From a bacterium YEK0313 (GTDB lineage: Bacteria; Pseudomonadota; Alphaproteobacteria; Rhizobiales; Phreatobacteraceae): a stretch of 64,000 bases of DNA. Shown piece by piece: positions 39,887-49,076 of the stretch; position 1 is the stretch's first letter, and every line of letters starts with the position of its first letter. Made by a program: the position numbers and the translations under genes. The notes beneath the pieces are model-generated. The model searched no databases, was not told the origin of the DNA, and saw only the letters and a program-made list of their open reading frames with translations. The stretch covers positions 2,591,501 to 2,655,500 of the forward strand of contig CCMO02000001.1 in NCBI GenBank assembly GCA_000751295.2. Reading direction: 5' to 3'.

Positions 39887-41194
39887 ATGTCCGCCTCGAC
39901 CTCCAGGTCCAACCAGCCGTTCGACGGCTTCTTCTCGGCTTCGCTCGCCGAAGCCGACCCGGCCATCTTCGATGCGGTGGAGAAGGAGTTCGGTCGCCAG
40001 CAGGAGGAGATCGAGCTGATCGCCTCCGAGAACATCGTGTCCAAGGCTGTGCTCGAGGCCCAGGGCACGGTGCTCACCAACAAATATGCCGAGGGCTATC
40101 CGGGCAAGCGCTATTATGGCGGCTGCCAGTATGTCGACATCGTGGAGACGCTGGCGATCGAGCGCGCCACCCGCCTGTTCGGCTGCCGCTTCGCCAATGT
40201 CCAGCCGAATTCCGGCAGCCAGATGAACCAGGCCGTGTTCCTGGCGCTGCTGCAGCCGGGCGATACCTTCATGGGCCTCGACCTGAATGCCGGCGGCCAT
40301 CTCACCCATGGCTCGCCGGTCAACATGTCCGGCAAGTGGTTCAAGGTGGTGCCCTATGGGGTGCGCCGCGACGACCACCTGATCGACATGGACGAGGTCG
40401 AGCGCATCGCCCACGAGACGAAGCCGAAGCTGATCATGGCCGGCGGCACGGCCTATTCGCGGGTCTGGGACTTCGCCCGCTTCCGGCAGATCGCCGATGC
40501 GGTCGGCGCCTATCTGATGGTCGACATGGCCCATTTCGCCGGGCTGGTGGCGGGCGGCGTGCATCCCTCGCCGTTCCCGCACGCCCATGTCGCCACCACC
40601 ACCACGCACAAGTCGCTGCGCGGCCCGCGCGGCGGCATGATCCTGACCAATGACGAGGACCTCGCCAAGAAGCTGAATTCGGCGGTGTTTCCGGGCCTGC
40701 AGGGCGGCCCGTTGATGCATGTCATCGCGGCCAAGGCGGTGGCCTTCGGCGAGGCGCTGCGGCCGGAATTCAAGGCCTATGCCCATCAGGTGGTGGCCAA
40801 TGCCAAGGCGCTCGCCGAGACGCTCAAGTCGAGCGGCTTCGACATCGTCTCCGGGGGCACCGACAACCATCTCATGCTGGTCGACCTCCGGCCGAAGAAC
40901 CTCACCGGCAAGACCTCCGAGGCTTCCCTCGGCCGCGCCTACATCACCTGCAACAAGAACGGCATTCCCTTCGATCCGCAGAAGCCCTTCGTCACCTCGG
41001 GCATCCGCCTGGGCACGCCGGCGGGCACGACCCGCGGCTTCGGCGTCGCCGAGTTCAAGCGGATCGGCGAGCTGATCGCCGAATGTCTCGGTGGCTTGTC
41101 CAAGGCCAATTCCGAGGAGGGCAATGCCACGGTCGAGGCCGAGGTGCGCGCGAAGGTGAAGGAACTCACCGCGCGCTTCCCGATCTATTCCTGA
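39887..41194 (+). CDS. glyA: Serine hydroxymethyltransferase
   Basis: 435 residues. PLP enzyme interconverting serine and glycine with tetrahydrofolate. Seen: ELIASENIVSKAVLEAQG, NKYAEGYPGKRYYGGC, NVQPNSGSQMNQAVF, VDMAHFAGLVAGG, and TTTTHKSLRGPRGG with the PLP-binding lysine. The ATG at 39887 has GGAG 8 nt upstream. First gene of the glyA-nrdR-ribD-ribE-ribH-nusB-thiL run typical of alphaproteobacteria. Confidence 0.97.
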   Translation: MSASTSRSNQPFDGFFSASLAEADPAIFDAVEKEFGRQQEEIELIASENIVSKAVLEAQGTVLTNKYAEGYPGKRYYGGCQYVDIVETLAIERATRLFGCRFANVQPNSGSQMNQAVFLALLQPGDTFMGLDLNAGGHLTHGSPVNMSGKWFKVVPYGVRRDDHLIDMDEVERIAHETKPKLIMAGGTAYSRVWDFARFRQIADAVGAYLMVDMAHFAGLVAGGVHPSPFPHAHVATTTTHKSLRGPRGGMILTNDEDLAKKLNSAVFPGLQGGPLMHVIAAKAVAFGEALRPEFKAYAHQVVANAKALAETLKSSGFDIVSGGTDNHLMLVDLRPKNLTGKTSEASLGRAYITCNKNGIPFDPQKPFVTSGIRLGTPAGTTRGFGVAEFKRIGELIAECLGGLSKANSEEGNATVEAEVRAKVKELTARFPIYS

Positions 41195-41209
41195 CCGGCG
41201 GGGCAGGCC

Positions 41210-41692
41210 GTGCGCTGTCCCTTCTGCGGTTTCGCCGACACACAGGTGAAGGACTCCCGTCCGACGGAGGATGGCTCGGCCATCCGCCGCCGGCGCGTCT
41301 GCACGGAATGCAACGGCCGCTTCACCACCTTCGAGCGCGTGCAGTTGCGCGAGCTCACCGTGGTCAAGCGCAACAACCGGCGGGTGCCCTTCGACCGCGA
41401 CAAGCTGATGCGCTCGATCCAGATCGCGCTGCGCAAGCGCCCGGTCGATCCCGAGCGGGTCGAGCGGCTGGTCTCCGGCATCGTCCGCCAGCTGGAGGCG
41501 TCGGGAGAGAGCGAGATCCCGGCCGAAAATATCGGCCGCATCGTCATGGAGGCGCTCAAGGCGCTCGACGATGTCGCCTATGTCCGCTTCGCTTCGGTCT
41601 ATCGCAATTTCCGCGAGCCGAAGGATTTCGAGCAGCTGATCGGCGAAATGGCCGAGGACGAGGAGCCGGCCGCCGTGCCGAAGCGCTCCTGA
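41210..41692 (+). CDS. nrdR: Transcriptional repressor NrdR
   Basis: 160 residues from a GTG at 41210, 15 bp after glyA. A zinc ribbon MRCPFCGFADTQV ... RVCTECNGRFTTFER (CxxC twice) is followed by an ATP-cone domain (VVKRNNRRVPFDRDKL). NrdR senses nucleotides and represses ribonucleotide reductase genes at paired NrdR boxes. Length and motifs are standard. Confidence 0.96.
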   Translation: MRCPFCGFADTQVKDSRPTEDGSAIRRRRVCTECNGRFTTFERVQLRELTVVKRNNRRVPFDRDKLMRSIQIALRKRPVDPERVERLVSGIVRQLEASGESEIPAENIGRIVMEALKALDDVAYVRFASVYRNFREPKDFEQLIGEMAEDEEPAAVPKRS

Positions 41693-41811
41693 TCTCGAAC
41701 ATGGCTGGTGTCGCGTGTCCATCCTGCGCTGCGGCTTGATCGCGAGCCTTGGCCCGGACCGGGCAAACGGAAGCGGCACCGGGAGCGACGACCAGCCGGG
41801 AATGGCCCGTC

Positions 41812-42912
41812 ATGACTGAACCGACCGGATCCGCGCCGTTTTCCGAAGCTGACCATGTCTTCATGGAGCATGCGCTGAGGCTCGGCCGGCGCGGCCTAGG
41901 CCTGACTTTTCCCAATCCGGCGGTCGGCTGCGTGCTGGTCAAGGACGGCATCGTCGTCGGGCGCGGCGTGACGCAGCCGGGCGGACGGCCGCATGGCGAG
42001 ACGACCGCCATCGCCCATGCCGGGGCCGCGGCGCGCGGCGCGACCGCCTATGTGACGCTCGAACCCTGCTCGCACTACGGCCGCACCGCCCCCTGCTCGG
42101 ACGCGCTCGCTCGTGCCGGCATCGTCAGGGTCGTCTGCGCCATCGGCGATCCCGATCCCCGGGTCCACGGCCGCGGCTTCACCATGCTGAAGGCCTATGG
42201 CATCGCGGTCGAGACCGGGCTCGGCGCGGCCGAGGCCGCGCTCGACCATCGCGGCCATTTCAACCGCGTCCGGCTCGGCCGGCCGCTGGTGCAGCTCAAG
42301 ATGGCGCTGAGCGCCGACGGCCTGGTGGCGGGCGAGGGCGGCCGGCCGGTGCAGATCTCCGGTCCGCGCGCCAGTTGCGAGGTGCATCTGATGCGGGCCA
42401 TGGCCGACGCCATCATGGTCGGCATCGGCACGGTGCTGGCCGACGATCCCATGCTCACCTGCCGCCTGCCGGGCATGGCGGACCGTTCGCCGATCCGCAT
42501 CGTGCTCGACCCGCGCCTGCGCACGCCGGTCGATGCGCGGCTGGTCGCGACCGCCCGGCAGGTCCCCACCTGGATCATCGGCGCGGTCGACGCCGCTCCC
42601 GAAGCGGAGCGCTGGCTGCGCTCGGCCGGAGCCGAGGTCATGCGCGTCGGCCGCACGCCGAAGGGCGATCTCGATCTCAGCGAGGCGCTCCGCCTCGTCG
42701 CCACCCGCGGCATCACCCGCGTGCTTGCGGAAACCGGCCCGACCCTTGCCAAAGCGCTGATCGGTGCCGATCTCGCCGATGAGATCATCCTCATCCGCTC
42801 GCCGGTGGCGCTCGGCGCCGGCCTCGCCGCCTTCGACCGTCCCTTGCCCGGCCGTTTCCGCCTTGCGCAGGCGCTGCCGTCCGGGCCAGACATGATTGAG
42901 ATCTATCGCTAG
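41812..42912 (+). CDS. ribD: Riboflavin biosynthesis deaminase/reductase
   Basis: 366 residues. The N-terminal deaminase has the zinc site HGE in GGRPHGETTAIAHAG and PCSHYGRTAPC; the C-terminal reductase has KMALSADGLVA and VLAETGPTLAKALI. The two domains catalyse the second and third steps of riboflavin synthesis. The start at 41812 has no clear Shine-Dalgarno; a TTG at 41749 is in frame but adds an atypical N-terminus. No FMN riboswitch was seen before it. Confidence 0.95.
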   Translation: MTEPTGSAPFSEADHVFMEHALRLGRRGLGLTFPNPAVGCVLVKDGIVVGRGVTQPGGRPHGETTAIAHAGAAARGATAYVTLEPCSHYGRTAPCSDALARAGIVRVVCAIGDPDPRVHGRGFTMLKAYGIAVETGLGAAEAALDHRGHFNRVRLGRPLVQLKMALSADGLVAGEGGRPVQISGPRASCEVHLMRAMADAIMVGIGTVLADDPMLTCRLPGMADRSPIRIVLDPRLRTPVDARLVATARQVPTWIIGAVDAAPEAERWLRSAGAEVMRVGRTPKGDLDLSEALRLVATRGITRVLAETGPTLAKALIGADLADEIILIRSPVALGAGLAAFDRPLPGRFRLAQALPSGPDMIEIYR

Positions 42913-42920
42913 GAGCCGCC

Positions 42921-43535
42921 ATGTTCACCGGCATCATTACCGACATCGGCGAAATCCTCGCCGTCAAGGACGAGGGCACGGCCCGCCATCTGACCGTGGC
43001 CTGCGCCTATCCGGCCGATACGATCCCGCTCGGCGCCTCCATCTGCCATATGGGCGTCTGCCTGACGGTGACCTCGCTGAAGGAGGGCTCCAACCACACG
43101 GTCATCACCGTCGACGCGTCGGCGGAGACGCTGGCGCGCACGACCATCGGCAGCTGGGAGACGGGCCGCAAGGTCAACCTCGAGCGCGCGCTGCGCATCG
43201 GCGACGAGCTCGGCGGCCATATCGTCACCGGCCATGTCGACGGCGTCGCCGAGATCATCGGGCGCGACGACAAGGACGGCACGGCCTCGCTGGTCTTTCG
43301 CGCGCCGCGCGAGCTCGCCAAGTTCATTGCCGAGAAGGGCTCGGTCGGGCTCGACGGCACCTCGCTCACCGTCAATGGCGTGAAGGACGACACCTTCACC
43401 GTGACGCTCATTCCCCACACCCTCGCGGTGACGACCTGGGGCGAGGCCAAGGTCGGCGACCGGGTCAATCTCGAAGTGGACATGATGGCCCGCTACTCGG
43501 CACGCCTTGCGGAGGCGAAGGCCGAGGGCTACTAA
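42921..43535 (+). CDS. ribE: Riboflavin synthase alpha chain
   Basis: 204 residues, starting MFTGIITDIGEI as usual for the family, with two repeated lumazine-binding barrels (second repeat from about LERALRIGDELGGHIVTGHVDG) and the KGSVGLDGTSLTVN motif. It dismutates two 6,7-dimethyl-8-ribityllumazine molecules to riboflavin. AGGAG precedes the ATG; 8 bp after ribD. Confidence 0.96.
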   Translation: MFTGIITDIGEILAVKDEGTARHLTVACAYPADTIPLGASICHMGVCLTVTSLKEGSNHTVITVDASAETLARTTIGSWETGRKVNLERALRIGDELGGHIVTGHVDGVAEIIGRDDKDGTASLVFRAPRELAKFIAEKGSVGLDGTSLTVNGVKDDTFTVTLIPHTLAVTTWGEAKVGDRVNLEVDMMARYSARLAEAKAEGY

Positions 43536-43560
43536 GCCGCTCCGTTTCAAAGGATCCGCC

Positions 43561-44046
43561 ATGGCCGCCCCACGTTCCGCACCTGCCGAGGTGATCAAGA
43601 CCCCCGCCCGGGTGCTGATCGTCGAGGCCCGTTTCTACGACGACCTCGCCGATGCGCTGCTCGACGGCGCGAAGGCGAAGATCGAGGCGGCGGGCGCGAC
43701 CTGCGAGGTCCACACCGTTCCCGGCGCGCTGGAGATCCCGGCCGCCATCGCCATGCTGGTCGACGGCGCGGCGGCGCGGGGCGAGCCCTTCGACGGGGCT
43801 GTGGCGCTCGGCACGGTGATCCGCGGCGAGACCACCCATTACGAGATCGTCTCGATCGAGAGCTCGCGCGCGCTGATGGATCTTGCCGTGGCCCGCAAGC
43901 TGCCGCTCGGCAACGGCATCCTGACCGTCGAGAACGATGCCCAGGCCTGGGCGCGGGCCCGCCGCTCCGAAATGGACAAGGGTGGTGGCGCGGCCGAAGC
44001 CTGCCTCGCCATGATCCGCCTGAAACGCAAGGCGGAGACGCGCTGA
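43561..44046 (+). CDS. ribH: 6,7-Dimethyl-8-ribityllumazine synthase
   Basis: 161 residues. Motifs: VPGALEIPAAIAML, ALGTVIRGETTHYEIV (His as the acid/base residue), and GNGILTVENDAQAWAR. It condenses the pyrimidine and dihydroxybutanone phosphate substrates. The stop overlaps the nusB start (TGATG). The N-terminal 15 residues are a variable extension. Confidence 0.96.
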   Translation: MAAPRSAPAEVIKTPARVLIVEARFYDDLADALLDGAKAKIEAAGATCEVHTVPGALEIPAAIAMLVDGAAARGEPFDGAVALGTVIRGETTHYEIVSIESSRALMDLAVARKLPLGNGILTVENDAQAWARARRSEMDKGGGAAEACLAMIRLKRKAETR

Positions 44047-44528
44047 TGGCCGCTCCCCTGAAACAGGCCAACAAGCGCGGCACGGCCCGGCTCGCCGCGG
44101 TGCAGGCGCTCTACCAGATGGATGTCGCCCACACCGACATCAACGAGGTGATCGGCGCCTTCCAGGTGTTCTGGATGGGCCAGGAGGTGGAGGGCGAAAC
44201 CTATCTGCCGGCCGATCACCAGTTCTTCCGCGACATCATCCAGGGCGTGATGCGCGAGCAGCAGCGCGTCGACGTCGCGATCAACATGATCCTCGATACC
44301 GACTGGCCGCTGAAGCGTATCGAAGCGGTGCTGCGCGCCGTGCTGCGCGCCGGCTGTTACGAACTGTTCGAGCGCCCGGACATTCCGGCACGGGTGATCA
44401 TCACCGAATATGTCGATGTCGCCGACGCCTTCGTCGACCGCGACGAGGTCGGCATGGTCAATGCGGTGCTCGACCGCATTGCCAAGCGGGCAAGGCCTGC
44501 CGAAATGGGCGAGGCGCCCAAGCCCTGA
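44046..44528 (+). CDS. nusB: Transcription antitermination protein NusB
   Basis: 160 residues, all helical: RGTARLAAVQALYQMDVA (RNA/NusE-binding arginine-rich start), then ARVIITEYVDVADAF and GMVNAVLDRIAKR at the end. It joins NusE (S10) on boxA RNA during rRNA transcription. Translationally coupled to ribH through TGATG. Confidence 0.95.
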   Translation: MAAPLKQANKRGTARLAAVQALYQMDVAHTDINEVIGAFQVFWMGQEVEGETYLPADHQFFRDIIQGVMREQQRVDVAINMILDTDWPLKRIEAVLRAVLRAGCYELFERPDIPARVIITEYVDVADAFVDRDEVGMVNAVLDRIAKRARPAEMGEAPKP

Positions 44529-44579
44529 ACCTGGGCTGCCGCGAACAGGAGCATGTCCGATGCGGGTGAGGACGTCGTC

Positions 44580-45576
44580 ATGAGCCGGCCGTCCGAAGAC
44601 GCACTGATCTCCCGGTTTTTCGCGCCGCTCGCGACCGAGCCGGGAGCGGCCGAGCTCACCGACGATGCCGCCGTGCTGCCGGCGGGCCCGGGCGAGCTCG
44701 TGGTCACCAAGGACATGCTGGTTGCCGGCGTCCATTTCTTTCCCGACGATCCGCCCGATCTCGTCGCCCGCAAGGCCCTGCGGGTCAACCTGTCCGACCT
44801 TGCCGCCAAGGGCGCGGTGCCCGTCGGCTTCCTGATCGGGCTCGGCTTGCCGCCGGACTGGACCGAGGCGTTCCTGGAAAGCTTCGCAGGCGGCCTCGGC
44901 GCCGACATCGATCAGTTCGGCTGTCCGCTGTTCGGCGGCGACACGGTCAAGGTACCGGGGCCGCTGACCCTGTCGATCACCGCTTTCGGCCGGGCGAAGC
45001 GCACGGTGCGCCGCGACGGTGCTTGGCCGGGCGATCTCGTGGTGGTCACCGGCACGATCGGCGACGGCGCCCTCGGGCTCGTCACGCGCGCCGCCGAGCG
45101 CGAGCCGGCGGGAGCACCGGGCTGGCTCCAAGCGCTCGACGAGGACCAGCGCGCGGCGCTGCGCCTGCGCTATCTGCGGCCCGAGCCGCGTTGCGTCCTG
45201 GCCGAGGCCGTCTCGGCCCATGCTTCCGCGGCCATGGACATTTCCGACGGCTTTGCCGGCGACCTCGCCAAGCTCGCCGCGGCATCCGGCGCCGGCGCCG
45301 AGATCGACGTGGCGGCTGTGCCGCTGTCGCCGGTTATACCCCTCTGCGCTCGCGGCCGCGCCGGACGTGATCGGCCGGATCCTGACCGGTGGCGACGACT
45401 ACGAGATTCTCGCGACCGTCCCGCCCAAGGCCCTGGCGCCGCTCGAGGCCGCCGCTCGCGCGGCAGGCGTGGCGGTGACGGTGGTCGGCAAGGTGACGCC
45501 CGGCCATGCCGTCGTTTTGCGCGGCGCGGACGGCCGGGCGCTGGACCTCGGCAGCGGCCGGTTCGAGCATTTCTGA
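44580..45576 (+). pseudogene. thiL: Thiamine-monophosphate kinase, frameshifted
   Basis: The first part reads normally: SEDALISRFFAPL, DDAAVLPAG, KDMLVAGVHF, RVNLSDLAAKGA, GGDTVKVPGPLTLSITAFG, SAAMDISDGFAGDLAKLA (ATP/Mg AIRS-like fold). After AAVPLSPV near 45340 the frame is lost, and the expected C-terminus APDVIGRILTGGDDYEILATV runs one base later, to a stop at 45576. The total, 997 nt, is one base over a multiple of three, so one extra base (around GTTATAC, 45337-45346) explains it; corrected length 331. The ATG at 44580 has GAGG at good distance. ThiL makes thiamine diphosphate, normally needed, so a sequencing error is a real option. Confidence 0.88.
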
Positions 45577-45609
45577 GCGGTGCCGGCGACGTGCTCCGAC
45601 ACAGGCACG

Positions 45610-45906
45610 TCAACGTGCCGCCGTCAGGAAATGGATATCGGGCTTGTCGCCGATCAGCCGGCCGCCCTCCGGGTCTGCTTCGAACTGCCTGCCATCGGAG
45701 GCGGCATTGGCCATGCGCACGGCGGGATGTGTGCCCTCGACGGCGACATCATCGCCGTCATCGGCGAACAGCGCCGCATAGGCCTCGGCATCGTTGCGGG
45801 TCCAGGCACCTTCCATCTGATGGCGGCGGGTGTCCAAAACCGATACGGCATCGCCACTCGACCAATCTCGACCCGCGCCAACAAGGTCTGATACAAACGG
45901 TGCCAC
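45610..45906 (-). pseudogene. SnoaL-like (NTF2 fold) remnant
   Basis: A 98-codon frame from a GTG at 45906. The stretch MEGAWTRNDAEAYAALFADD is the first helix and turn of SnoaL/SgcJ-type proteins, and GRLIGDKPDIHFLTAAR looks like a later strand cut short before the usual DVAxxH core. Both ends of the fold are missing, so it is likely a decayed gene; a genuine short protein cannot be excluded. Confidence 0.4.
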
Positions 45907-45953
45907 AGGGTTCGCGGCCGCCGCGGACGCATGAGGCAGCCGTCACGAGGACC

Positions 45954-46679
45954 ATGGCCAGGACATCCCATCCGACCAGCGCGGCAGGCGCCGGAGGCCC
46001 GCCCGAGCGCAAGGCGACGGCCGGCTCGCTGACCGAGCAGGCCTATCAGGCGATCAAGGAAAAGATCATCACGCTCTATTTCCTGCCCGGCCAATATCTC
46101 AACGAACAGGCGATCTGCGAGCTCCTGCATCTCGGCCGCACGCCGGTGCACCAGGCGCTGCAGCGGCTCCAGGTGGAAGGGCTCGTCGATATCGTGCCGC
46201 GCAAGGGCGTGATCATCCAGCCGGACTCCATCGGGCGGATCCTGGAGATCCTCGATGCCCGCCTGGTGGTGGAGACCGAGATCGCGCGCAAGGCCGCCGA
46301 GATGGCCGAACCCGACGATATCGCGGCGCTGCAGGCGATCCTCGACCGGCATTCGCAGGGCGAGCACGGCGGCGGGGCGATCGACGCCTTCGTCGAATGC
46401 GACCGCGCCTTTCACGTCAAGATCAGCGAGACCTCGCGCAACCACGTTCTGGGCGACTTTGCCCGGGTGCTGCACGAACGTTCCACGCGGTCGTGGTACC
46501 TGCATCTCTGGCAGACCCTGGATACGGAGGCCTCGGACCGCCAGCACCGGGCGATCCTCGCGGCGATCCGGGCCGGCGACGGCGAGGCGGCGGCGGGCGC
46601 GATGCGCGAGCATCTCACGAGCCTGCGCGAGCGCGTGGCCCATCTCCAGCAGACCGCGCCGCGCCGGGCGCTCGGCTGA
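45954..46679 (+). CDS. GntR family regulator with FCD domain
   Basis: 241 residues. An N-terminal winged helix-turn-helix about 25-90 (EQAYQAIKEKIITLYFLPGQ; LNEQAICELLHLGRTPVHQALQRL) and a helical FCD ligand domain (IARKAAEMAEPDD, FHVKISETSRN, RQHRAILAAIRAGDGEAA with metal-binding histidines). FCD regulators often sense carboxylic acids. No divergent target gene is adjacent; the carboxylate-type cluster at 51.3-54.1 kb is a possible target. Confidence 0.92.
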   Translation: MARTSHPTSAAGAGGPPERKATAGSLTEQAYQAIKEKIITLYFLPGQYLNEQAICELLHLGRTPVHQALQRLQVEGLVDIVPRKGVIIQPDSIGRILEILDARLVVETEIARKAAEMAEPDDIAALQAILDRHSQGEHGGGAIDAFVECDRAFHVKISETSRNHVLGDFARVLHERSTRSWYLHLWQTLDTEASDRQHRAILAAIRAGDGEAAAGAMREHLTSLRERVAHLQQTAPRRALG

Positions 46680-46696
46680 CGCGGCCTTTCGCCGGT

Positions 46697-47542
46697 TCAG
46701 CTGCGGTAGTCGAGGCCGATATCCAGGACCGGAGCGCTGTGCGTCAGCCAGCCGATGGAGATGAGGTCGACGCCGGTGGCCGCCACCGCCGGCGCGATTT
46801 CCGGCGTGATCCGGCCCGACGCCTCGGTGATCGCCCGGCCGCCGACCATGGCGACGGCATGGGCGAGGTCGCCGGTGCTCATATTGTCGAGCAGAACGGC
46901 ATCGACGCCGAGCGACAGCACCTCTTCGAGCTGGGCGAGGGTATCGACCTCCACCTCGATCTTGACGAGATGGCCGACGCCGGCCCGCGCCCGCTCGACC
47001 GCCGTGCGGATGCCGCCGGCGAGCGCGATATGGTTGTCCTTGACCAGCACGGCGTCGTCGAGGCCGAAGCGGTGGTTGCCGCCGCCGCCCATCCGCACCG
47101 CATATTTCTCGAGCGTCCTGAGCCCCGGCGTCGTCTTGCGCGTGCAGACGATGGTGCAGGCATGGCCGGCGACGGCCTTGACGACGCCCGCCGTCGCGGT
47201 GGCAACCCCGCTCAGATGGCCGAGCAGGTTGAGCGCCGTGCGCTCGGCGCTGAGCAGCCCGCGCGCCGGGCCTGTGACGGTCGCGATGACCGCGCCTTCG
47301 GCGACCTCCTGGCCGTCGGAGCGCTGGACCGACAGCGTGATGGCAGGATCGACGAGGCGAAAGGCGAGCGTGGCGGCGTCGAGCCCGGCGACGACGCCCG
47401 GCCGGCGTGCCGTCAAGGTCAGCGTCGCCGAGAGCTCGGCCGGGATCACCGCCGTGCTGGTGATGTCGCCGGCACGGCCGAGGTCCTCGGCGAGCGCGGT
47501 CCGGACCAGGGGCTCGTAGAGGAAGAGAGGGAGCGGGCTCAT
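46697..47542 (-). CDS. nadC: Quinolinate phosphoribosyltransferase
   Basis: 281 residues: EDLGRAGDITSTAVIP, AERTALNLLGHLSGVAT, CTRKTTPGLRTLEKYAV, GGGNHRFGLDDAVLVKDNH, and ASGRITPEIAPAVAATGVDLIS. It converts quinolinate and PRPP to nicotinate mononucleotide in de novo NAD synthesis. The ATG shares one base with the nadB stop (TGATG); last gene of nadA-nadB-nadC. Confidence 0.96.
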   Translation of the reverse strand: MSPLPLFLYEPLVRTALAEDLGRAGDITSTAVIPAELSATLTLTARRPGVVAGLDAATLAFRLVDPAITLSVQRSDGQEVAEGAVIATVTGPARGLLSAERTALNLLGHLSGVATATAGVVKAVAGHACTIVCTRKTTPGLRTLEKYAVRMGGGGNHRFGLDDAVLVKDNHIALAGGIRTAVERARAGVGHLVKIEVEVDTLAQLEEVLSLGVDAVLLDNMSTGDLAHAVAMVGGRAITEASGRITPEIAPAVAATGVDLISIGWLTHSAPVLDIGLDYRS

Positions 47543-49076
47543 CAGCCGAACTTTCGCAATGCGGGAGAGAGGGGGGCGGCCGCCGCCAGCACGGCGTCGA
47601 GCGTCCAGGTGCTGCGCTGGCCGACGGGGGCCGTGTCGGGGAAATCCGTGCGGCTGTGAGCGCCGCGGCTTTCCTCGCGGGCGAGCGCCGCGACCGCGAT
47701 GGTCAATCCGACCAGCGCCGGATCGGCCGCTGGGCCGTTGCCGGTGGCGAGCGGCGCGAGGTCGGCGATCGCGCCTTCCAGTCCGGCGCGGTCGCGCAGC
47801 ACTCCGGCGGCGCGCGACAGGACCGGGCGGACGGCGCCCGATCGGGCGCCGGCGGCAGTGCGGCGGGCTTGAGCGGCCGGCAGGCGGCCGGGCTCGCGGC
47901 CAGGCTTGCCGCCACCGCCCCGGCGCCCACCGCCGCCTCGGTCAGGGAATTGCTGGCGAGGCGGTTCGCGCCGTGCAGGCCGGTCGCCGCGGCTTCGCCG
48001 ACGGCCCAGAGCCCGCCCACCGTGCTGCGGCCGCCCGCGTCCACCGCAATGCCGCCCATGTGGTAGTGCTCCGCCGGGCGGATCGGGATCGGCTGCAGGG
48101 CAGGGTCGATGCCGGCGCGGCGGCAGATCGCCGTGATCGCCGGAAAGCGGGCGGCGAAGCGTGCGCCGGGCCGCTCCCGCGCATCGAGAAAGACCTTGTG
48201 GCCAGCGGCGAGGTGGCGCCAGACGGCGCGTGCGACCACGTCGCGCGGGGCAAGCTCGGCTCCGTCCATGCCGGCCATGAAGCGCCGGCCGGTTTCGTCG
48301 ATCAGTATGGCGCCTTCGCCGCGCACGGCTTCGCTCACCAGCGACATCGGCCGTTCCGGCCCGTCGAAGGCGGTGGGGTGGAACTGGACGAATTCGGGAT
48401 CGGCGATCGCCGCGCCGGCGCGCAGCGCGAGCGCCAGGCCCTGGCCGAACGAGCCGGCCGGATTGGTGCTGTCGCGGAACAGGCCGCCGATGCCGCCGGT
48501 CGCGATCACCACCCGGCCGGTCGGGATGGTCAATGCCCCCGTCGGGCCGGCCGCGACGACGCCGGCAATGCCGCCGTCCGCGACGATCAGCCGGCGGACC
48601 TCGAAGCCGGTGAGAATGTCGATCGAGCGGGTCCGCGCTGCGGCGGCGTCGAGCGCGCGCATGATCTCGCGGCCCGTGCCGTCGCCGCTCGCATGGACGA
48701 TGCGGTGGCGGCCGTGGGCCGCTTCGAGGCCGAGGCTGAAGGCGCCGTCCGGGCCGCGGTCGAAGCGCACGCCGAGGCGGGCGAGCCCGGCGATCGCCTG
48801 CGGCGCTGCCGCCGTGATGCGGTCGACTGCCGCCGCGTCGCACAGGCCGTCACCCGCCGCCAGCGTGTCGGCGGCGTGCAGGGCCGGGCTGTCGTCTGCG
48901 CCCACCGCGGCGGCAAGCCCGCCCTGCGCCCAGGCGCTGGACGCCTCCTGCCCGAGCGGCGCGCGGGCGAGCACGAGCACCGGCATGGGGGCGAGCGCGA
49001 GGGCTGTCATCAGCCCCGCCATGCCGCCGCCGATGACGACCGCTCGGCCGTCGAAAGACATGGCCGCGGGGGTCAT
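47542..49076 (-). pseudogene. nadB: L-aspartate oxidase, frameshifted near the C-terminus
   Basis: Reading from the ATG at 49076 (ATGA overlap with nadA), the FAD motif VVIGGGMAGLMTALAL, SSAWAQGGLAAAVG, HASGDGTGREIM, EFVQFHPTAF, and HYHMGGIAVDAGGRSTVGGL with ANRLASNSL are all normal. Near 47830-47850 the frame is lost; the expected tail VRPVLSRAAGVLRDRAGLEG continues one frame over and ends at 47542 in correct coupling with nadC. 1535 nt is one short of a multiple of three, so one base is missing; corrected length 511. The site is an 18-bp palindrome (47833-47850). NadB makes iminoaspartate for NadA. Confidence 0.9.

Noticed and set aside
41693..41811. FMN riboswitch before ribD
   Set aside because: The conserved RFN core is not present in the 119 bp gap, and the genes run on from nrdR.
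44553..46679. A single 708-codon protein joining the thiL start to the GntR regulator
   Set aside because: It results from the thiL frameshift; the GntR protein has its own start at 45954 and the thiL tail is in the next frame.
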